Positions 7,201-11,494 of a stretch of DNA of 11,494 nucleotides are shown here, in pieces. The translations under genes were made by a program, and so were the position numbers. Source of the stretch: Bacteroidales bacterium. GTDB taxonomy: Bacteria > Bacteroidota > Bacteroidia > Bacteroidales > UBA932. How positions within the stretch are numbered: the stretch's first letter is position 1; every line of letters begins with the position of its first letter. The notes under the pieces were generated by a model that saw only the letters and a list, made by a program, of their open reading frames with translations, was not told where the DNA came from and ran no database searches. Location of the stretch: positions 1 to 11,494 of the forward strand of contig JAFVDC010000162.1 of assembly GCA_017478685.1 (NCBI GenBank), written 5' to 3'.

Positions 7201-7500
7201 ACCACAGGAGACCCCAATGACAATGACCGTCTCAGCGACAGGTACATTGAAGATGGTTCATATATCCGTTTGAAGAACATCACTCTTGGATATACCTTCC
7301 CCAAACGCTGGATGGAAAAATGCAAGATCGAATCCCTCAGGGTTCAGATGAACATCCAGAATCTGCTTACATTGACCAAGTACACCGGATATGATCCTGA
7401 GATTGGTGTAAGTACTGCTTCCGTGAACGTGATGGGCCTGGATAACGGCCGTTATCCTTCTCCCACCGTATATTCCCTCGGTGTCAATGTTACATTCTAA
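4252..7500 (+). CDS. SusC-like (RagA family) TonB-dependent outer-membrane transporter
   Basis: This 1082-residue protein imports oligosaccharides across the outer membrane, with a SusD-like lid and energy from TonB-ExbBD. A signal peptide (1-21, ending ALFAQ) is followed by a carboxypeptidase-regulatory-like beta-sandwich (about 23-93) and the TonB box and linker LDEVVVVGYGT (98-108). The plug domain (about 115-250) contains IRVRGQATINANAEPLYVID (160-179) and the SusC-type signature ILKDASATAIYGAQGANGVV (223-242). The 22-strand barrel follows and ends in VNVTF, a C-terminal Phe as expected for outer-membrane insertion. No STN domain is present, so anti-sigma signalling is unlikely, in keeping with the AraC-type regulator. 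An EF-hand-like loop, DLNGDGRITEAD, lies at 869-880. Length and motifs are normal and the frame is intact. The substrate is inferred to be manno-oligosaccharides. There is no Shine-Dalgarno sequence. Confidence 0.97.
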   Translation: MRQKFVTFMLALLATTALFAQNKVTGTVTDNIGPVIGASVMEKGTNNGAITDLDGNYTITVRPGATLVFSSIGYATQEIAVGSQSVINVVLGEDTEFLDEVVVVGYGTMKKSDLAGASVSMKEDAIKGSIITNIDQSLQGRAAGVQSVATSGAPGSSSAIRVRGQATINANAEPLYVIDGVIMQGGGQSGADFGLGDALGNGAVSTISPLSTINPSDIVSMEILKDASATAIYGAQGANGVVLITTKRGKSGDAKFTYDGMVAVQRQTKRIDLLNLREFAEYYNELASGGMVGENDYYSDPSILGKGTNWQDAIFRTALQHQHQISAQGGTDKVQYYVSGSFMDQQGTIIGSEFKRFSVRANLDAQLKDWWKIGLSATYSSTDENMKLADSDEGIIGYSLTSLPSAPIYDQDGNYYNISMDNYSIINPVAMAMLEQILLKRQKLAGNIFSDITFPFLKQLTWHAELGYDISYSKVDTFNPSVSLGSYQRAANETRSQKNNSLFWQLKNYLTYANTFGKHSITAMVGQEAWESKYDYSSVFNTALPSNDVVNPYLGTGTPTIGYGFGSSSMASFFTRETYNYDNRYIGTYTFRYDGSSNFGPNKRWAPFHSVALAWRFTNEHFFPESVKNVLSDAKLRFGWGQTGNASIGGYKWGTTMSKVATGLGTGYRQANMPNPDIMWEKQEQFNVGLDLSFWNNRLNLVVDWYDKRSNDMLMPLQMPTYMGTSGNGSSALAAPFGNYGSIQNTGWEFTLSAHPVETKDFRWSTEGQLSFNSNKLLALSGTASAAIVGYGQWNDIVSVSNIGEPLFSFYGYQTDGIFQSMEEVMAGPVQGDKMPHTVDADGVWHPSQEPADYSQYSTTWVGDIRYKDLNGDGRITEADRTNIGSPMPKFTFGWTNTFTYKNWDLTIFINGSYGNKVLNYLNMRIGNMKSAWANQPSSVLGRTRLEVIDPLHVYDGTDNIWNWYEDIENVRVSNPTSVIPRATTGDPNDNDRLSDRYIEDGSYIRLKNITLGYTFPKRWMEKCKIESLRVQMNIQNLLTLTKYTGYDPEIGVSTASVNVMGLDNGRYPSPTVYSLGVNVTF

Positions 7501-7502
7501 TC

Positions 7503-7512
7503 AAGGGAGGAA
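7503..7512 (+). promoter_or_regulatory. Strong Shine-Dalgarno sequence before the SusD-like gene
   Basis: AAGGGAGGAA contains a perfect GGAGG (7506-7510), 8 bases before the ATG at 7519. The starts of the GH36, AraC, GH5, SusC and first TIG-protein genes have no such sequence, as is usual in Bacteroidota. The last gene has only AGGA, two bases from its ATG. This site may raise SusD translation relative to SusC, but that is inference. Confidence 0.65.
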
Positions 7513-7518
7513 CGAAAT

Positions 7519-9264
7519 ATGAAAAATACGTTTAAATATATTGCTGTTGCTGCTGTTGTACTGCTGGGCGCCGTTTCATGTGACAAATTCCTGAACCGTC
7601 CGGCCGAAGATTCTTATAACAGCGATAATTTCTACCAGGATGAGGCTCAGTGCATCCAGGGCGTGAATTATCTGTATAATTCTCCCTGGTACGATGTTAT
7701 TCGCGGTTTTTACCGTGTGGGTGAGTGCTTCTCCGGTAACTACTATATGGGCTCCAGCCCTTATCTTCAGTTCACCGTGAACGGCTCCGACCAGGAACTA
7801 AAGGACATGTCTTCTTCCCTTTGGGCCGTCAATTCACATGCTACGACGGTGTACAAACGTATCAAGCAGGCCGATATCGATCCTGATGTGAAGAATATGT
7901 GCATGGGTGAAGCTCTCACGTGGAAGGCTTTCGCCTATTTCTTCCTTGTACGTTCTTTCGGTGAAGTTCCGATTATCCATGATCCTGCGGCAATGATTAC
8001 AGCCGGAGATTACAATGTGGTTTACAAAGCCCCCAAGGAGGACGTTTACAACTACATTGTGTTGATCCTTCAGAAGGCCATGGAACTGCTTCCTAAGAAA
8101 GAAGCCAATAAAGACGGTCGTATAGACTTTTATAGCGCCGAGGCCCTTCTTGCCAAGGTTTACCTTCAGAAGGCCGGTGTTTCCGGTCAGCTGGTTCAGG
8201 CCGACCTTGACAAGGCTGCAGAGCTTGCCAAGGATGTCATTGAGAACTCCGGCCGAGAGCTCATGGAGAACTACTCAGATATCTTCCGTATGCAGAACAA
8301 CAAGAATATCGAAGCCCTGATCTCTTGGCACTGGGATGCATCTGCGCAGCCTTGGACAGCCCAGAACTCCTTCCAGAGCGATCTTGGAATGAACGGCTTT
8401 GATGAATTCGGAGACTGTTGGGGACAGTGGGCAGGCCCTTCAGTATCCCTGCAGGAACAGTTCGGCGTCACCGCAATCGAGGATCCCGCAACCCGCTCCG
8501 ACACTGATGTCCGTCGTAAGGCAACCTACATGCTTGCCGGAGATAAATATGACTATTTCTGGACGGTCAATGGCGGATTCGACTATCTGCGTTTCTTCTA
8601 TGACGACAATTATGGTCCCAGTGGTACCGCCAATGCTTCTGACAAGAGCATGAACAGCCCCACCGGCGCCGCCTGCGTAAAATTCCTTTACGGAGATGGT
8701 GAGGACCACAAAGCCGCCCTGGGCGTATCTGCCGGCCGTATGGCATACGGGCTTTCTACCCATATCCTTCGTCTTGCCGATATCTACCTGGTATATTGCG
8801 AAGCCAAACTTCACGGCCCTGGTTCCACAACTACGGATGCTCTGGCACTTGATGTATTCAACCGAATTCAGCAGCGTGCCCGTCCTGGTGTCTGGTCTCC
8901 TGTTTCTTCACTCACGTTTGAGAAGGTGTTCATGGAGCGTAACCTTGAACTTGCCCTGGAAGGTGATCGCTGGTACGATTTCGTGCGTGTCGGCTACTAC
9001 AATCCGGATTATGCCGTGTCTGTCCTTATGAGTCAGCATCGCAACGCATATCAGGGTGCTCTCAACGATATGTATAAGAGGTACTATGAGAATAAAGTCT
9101 GGGACGCATCCGAAGTGTCTTATAACAGTTCCGAGTTCTCCCTTACTGAGCAGGCCATTCTCTCTAAGCTTGAGGCTTTGCCATTCCCTTCCGAGGATGT
9201 GGTGTTCAATCCTAACCTGGATCAACCCGCCAAGGCATACGACCTGAGCACCATTACCTTTTAA
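7519..9264 (+). CDS. SusD-like (RagB family) outer-membrane glycan-binding lipoprotein
   Basis: This 581-residue protein follows the SusC gene by 18 bp, as in almost all SusCD pairs. The signal peptide ends at LLGAVSC, lipid-carrying Cys21, followed by DKFLNRPAED, the usual SusD start. The N-terminal helical (TPR-like) half includes ALTWKAFAYFFLVRSFGEVP, the typical helix and loop. Near the C-terminus, FMERNLELALEGDRWYDFVR (residues about 473-492) is the conserved SusD/RagB signature. The protein should sit on the cell surface as the hinged lid of the SusC barrel and help capture the glycan. Trp- and Tyr-rich stretches, for example around WHWDASAQPW, may contribute to the binding face, but this cannot be settled without a structure. 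The ligand is inferred to be a beta-mannan oligosaccharide. Confidence 0.96.
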   Translation: MKNTFKYIAVAAVVLLGAVSCDKFLNRPAEDSYNSDNFYQDEAQCIQGVNYLYNSPWYDVIRGFYRVGECFSGNYYMGSSPYLQFTVNGSDQELKDMSSSLWAVNSHATTVYKRIKQADIDPDVKNMCMGEALTWKAFAYFFLVRSFGEVPIIHDPAAMITAGDYNVVYKAPKEDVYNYIVLILQKAMELLPKKEANKDGRIDFYSAEALLAKVYLQKAGVSGQLVQADLDKAAELAKDVIENSGRELMENYSDIFRMQNNKNIEALISWHWDASAQPWTAQNSFQSDLGMNGFDEFGDCWGQWAGPSVSLQEQFGVTAIEDPATRSDTDVRRKATYMLAGDKYDYFWTVNGGFDYLRFFYDDNYGPSGTANASDKSMNSPTGAACVKFLYGDGEDHKAALGVSAGRMAYGLSTHILRLADIYLVYCEAKLHGPGSTTTDALALDVFNRIQQRARPGVWSPVSSLTFEKVFMERNLELALEGDRWYDFVRVGYYNPDYAVSVLMSQHRNAYQGALNDMYKRYYENKVWDASEVSYNSSEFSLTEQAILSKLEALPFPSEDVVFNPNLDQPAKAYDLSTITF

Positions 9265-9282
9265 TCCTTAACACACAAAGCA

Positions 9283-10623
9283 ATGAATAAGATTTTCACT
9301 AAAATTTGCCTTTATGCAGCGGTTGCACTGACTGCTGCCGTAAGCTTCACTGCGTGTGAGGATGAACCAGACCGCTTCCGTCTTGCCGACGGTACCCCTA
9401 CGGTCTATTACGTACGCCCTCTGAAGGCCGAAGCTGCAGATTCGCTCCTGACCGGTGCGTATCTTGGCAACAGCGTCTGCATAGTGGGTGACAACCTCCG
9501 CAGTGTCTACAAGCTTCGTTTCAATGACCGCGAAGCCGTTCTGAATAACAGCTATATCACAGACCATACCCTTCTTGTGGATATCCCTAAGACTCTTCCT
9601 GATGAGGTGACAGATAAAATGTACCTTGAAAACAAGCAAGGGGAGATTGTGGAATTCGATTTTGAGGTTCTGGTCCCGGCTCCGTCCGTGGTGTCGATGT
9701 CCTGCGAATACGCCCCTATCGGCTCAGAGGCCGTTATCTACGGAGATTATTTCGTGGATGATGCCGGTCTTCCCCTTAGTGTGACAATCGGCAAGACAGA
9801 GTGCGAGATCAAATCCTTCACTCAGGGCGCTATCAACATTGTCATCCCCGACGGCATCGCCCCTAATGATCCCATTTCCGTAGAGACCGTGAATGGAAAA
9901 ACGGCTGCCGCTTTCCAGTGGAGCGACACCCGCGGCCTAATGTTTGACTTCGACGGCGCTACCGGTTTGGGTAACCATGGCTGGCATAACCAGGTAATCG
10001 AGCAGGACGAAACCTCCCTTACCGGTAAATTCCTCCGCCTTGGTGATGCGGGAGTGACCCTTTCAGAGGATGCCGGATGGAATGACACCAACTTCTCATT
10101 CGAGTATTGGTGCGGTTCCTGGGACTCGCCTCAGAATATTACATCCGGAGAAGGTATTGCTCTGTACAATCTTGTGGACTTCAAGAAGTTCAAGAATATG
10201 TCCCTGAAGTTCGAAATGAATATTCCTGCTTCCAATCCTTGGCAGGCCGGCGCTATGCAGATCTGTTTTGAGGGTGTTGACAAGGTGACTCTTTCTGGAA
10301 ATCCGGTTGACGGATATGACGAAGTGGCAGGCGCCAATGCCTGGGTATTCAATGGCGACAACGACAAGGGCGGCTGGGCACGTGCCCTTTACCGTCCTTG
10401 GACGACCACCGGTTCCTATGATACAGCCGACCAGTGGATAACAGTTACCGTTCCCATCAGTTCCTTCACTTATGACAGGGAAGGAAAAATTACCGACGAA
10501 GTGTATTCAAGCTATAAAGACTTTGCCAGCCTCACTATTTTCGTGCTTGGCGGTGGCATAAATGGCACAGAATGCAACCCTATCATCAAGATTGACAACA
10601 TACGTGCTGTCCCCAACGAATAA
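9283..10623 (+). CDS. Surface glycan-binding lipoprotein (SGBP-B type) with TIG-like domains
   Basis: This 446-residue lipoprotein has a signal peptide ending at SFTAC (Cys25). The following CEDEPD is acidic, like export signals that send Bacteroidota lipoproteins to the cell surface. Two immunoglobulin-like IPT/TIG domains can be placed at about 38-130 and 133-208; they probably act as a stalk. The C-terminal domain (about 216-446) starts with FDFDGATGLGNHGW and is rich in aromatics (Trp234, 266, 276, 280, 320, 354, 365, 373), as expected for a carbohydrate-binding beta-sandwich of the kind found in xyloglucan-binding SGBP-B and related 'glycan-binding surface protein' families. No catalytic motif is visible. 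The gene follows the SusD gene by 18 bp, the usual SusE position. It probably tethers the polysaccharide to the cell for the GH5 enzyme and SusD. The family call is firm; the ligand is inferred. Confidence 0.85.
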   Translation: MNKIFTKICLYAAVALTAAVSFTACEDEPDRFRLADGTPTVYYVRPLKAEAADSLLTGAYLGNSVCIVGDNLRSVYKLRFNDREAVLNNSYITDHTLLVDIPKTLPDEVTDKMYLENKQGEIVEFDFEVLVPAPSVVSMSCEYAPIGSEAVIYGDYFVDDAGLPLSVTIGKTECEIKSFTQGAINIVIPDGIAPNDPISVETVNGKTAAAFQWSDTRGLMFDFDGATGLGNHGWHNQVIEQDETSLTGKFLRLGDAGVTLSEDAGWNDTNFSFEYWCGSWDSPQNITSGEGIALYNLVDFKKFKNMSLKFEMNIPASNPWQAGAMQICFEGVDKVTLSGNPVDGYDEVAGANAWVFNGDNDKGGWARALYRPWTTTGSYDTADQWITVTVPISSFTYDREGKITDEVYSSYKDFASLTIFVLGGGINGTECNPIIKIDNIRAVPNE

Positions 10624-10636
10624 TTGACTCAGGATT

Positions 10637-11494
10637 ATGAAAAGAATATTCAAACTGACAACATTGCTGGTGGCTGCTGCCCTGGTGCTGTTCTCCTGCG
10701 CCAAGAATGAGGTAGATACCAACCAGTTTGACAACACGGCCGTTGTCCTTAAGGCATACGGCCCCCAGCCCGTTGTCCGTGGCGGAGTCCTGCGCTTTGT
10801 GGGTTCCAACCTGGACAAAGTGGTGTCTGTGACTATCCCCGATGATAATGTCATAACCGATATTACCGTAGTATCATCCGGCGTTCATTCCGAAATCCGT
10901 GTAACGGTGCCAAAGGAAACGGCAGCGCCCGGTTATCCTGTACTCACCCTGGCCGATGGTAAGACTCTGACCGGAAAGACTGCCCTTGTCTATGATGAAC
11001 CCATCACTATTGATGAAGTGACAGAAAAGGCTTATCCCGGTGAGGATATTACCATCAAGGGTGATTACCTGAATCTCATCCACGAGGTGGTCTTCTCCAA
11101 AGACGTGATTGTCTCCGAAGACGAATTCAAAACCCATGACCGGTATCAGATTGTTGTTGCTGTTCCGGAAACGGCTAAAACCGGCGTCATCGCCCTGGGC
11201 ACTCTGGATGAGACCAAGATTCCTTCCATGGGCTTGAAGGAGGCCGAAGAAGAGGCCCTTCTTAAAACTCTGAATCTCATTGAGACTGAAGAGGATTTCG
11301 TTGTCGGCACCGCTGAAGGTAAAGTGGTTGACACGCCTCTGAAGCCCGGTAATTCTGTGACTATAGCAGGCTCTCACCTCGATCTTGTGAAAAGTATCGT
11401 CCTTAACGGCGCCACTGTGGAAGAGTTTAAGTTGGACGGAGATGTCATCAGCTTTGCGCTTCCGGCCGCTGTAGCAGATGGTGATGTCCTTATG
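10637..11494 (+). CDS. TIG/IPT-repeat lipoprotein, second putative glycan-binding protein (3' end cut by window)
   Basis: ATG at 10637 is 13 bp after the previous stop, with AGGA at 10631-10634. The frame is open for 286 codons to the window edge. The signal peptide ends at LVLFSC (lipid-carrying Cys21), followed by AKNEVD. Three successive IPT/TIG-like beta-sandwich units can be drawn at about 36-120, 121-225 and from 226 to the edge. Each begins with a Pro-Gly or Arg-Gly turn and a short G-S/D-x-L motif (RGGVLRFVGSNLD at 48-60, PGEDITIKGDYLN at 134-146, PGNSVTIAGSHLD at 237-249). A charged stretch, LKEAEEEALLK (200-210), interrupts the second unit. No catalytic motif is visible. A glycan-binding C-terminal domain may follow outside the window. 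It is probably a surface-exposed partner of SusCD, though a purely structural role is possible. Confidence 0.8.
   Translation, partial: MKRIFKLTTLLVAAALVLFSCAKNEVDTNQFDNTAVVLKAYGPQPVVRGGVLRFVGSNLDKVVSVTIPDDNVITDITVVSSGVHSEIRVTVPKETAAPGYPVLTLADGKTLTGKTALVYDEPITIDEVTEKAYPGEDITIKGDYLNLIHEVVFSKDVIVSEDEFKTHDRYQIVVAVPETAKTGVIALGTLDETKIPSMGLKEAEEEALLKTLNLIETEEDFVVGTAEGKVVDTPLKPGNSVTIAGSHLDLVKSIVLNGATVEEFKLDGDVISFALPAAVADGDVLM

Noticed and set aside
1..11494. Mobile element, integron, CRISPR, defence system or RNA gene
   Set aside because: No transposase or integrase motif, terminal inverted repeat, spaced repeat array, tRNA cloverleaf or rRNA segment was seen. All coding space is taken by PUL genes.

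Overview
The window is most likely chromosomal DNA of a Bacteroidota (Bacteroidales) bacterium. The evidence is a SusC/SusD pair, lipoproteins with Bacteroidota-type lipoboxes, promoters of the TTTG-N20-TAnnTTTG type, and almost no Shine-Dalgarno sequences. Coding DNA is fairly GC-rich with many C-ended codons. That fits a higher-GC gut or rumen member better than classical low-GC Prevotella, but the genus cannot be fixed from this sequence.

The layout is one polysaccharide utilization locus (PUL), cut at both ends. On the left, on the minus strand, is most of a secreted GH36 alpha-galactosidase that runs off the window at base 1. A 108-bp divergent promoter region (1869-1976) separates it from a plus-strand AraC-type regulator. 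After a 100-bp gap holding a near-consensus promoter (2894-2925) comes a tight five-gene run on the plus strand: a GH5 (mannanase-like, GH5_7 type) lipoprotein, a SusC-like TonB-dependent transporter, a SusD-like lipoprotein, a surface glycan-binding lipoprotein with TIG-like domains and an aromatic-rich C-terminal domain, and a second TIG-repeat lipoprotein cut at the right edge. Gaps inside this run are 27, 18, 18 and 13 bp, as in an operon.

Working model (inference): surface lipoproteins hold a beta-mannan, the GH5 enzyme cuts the backbone, SusC/SusD import the oligosaccharides, and the GH36 enzyme removes alpha-galactosyl side chains. That points to galactomannan or galactoglucomannan. 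The AraC-type protein probably senses a cytoplasmic breakdown product. A 15-bp sequence with 13 matches lies in both intergenic regions (1924-1938 and 2860-2874) and is the best candidate for its operator.

No RNA genes, CRISPR arrays, insertion sequences or integration sites were seen, and no stretch over 300 bases lacks a gene. The locus belongs to a known type of system. The parts most worth a second look are the control sequences and the two glycan-binding lipoproteins.
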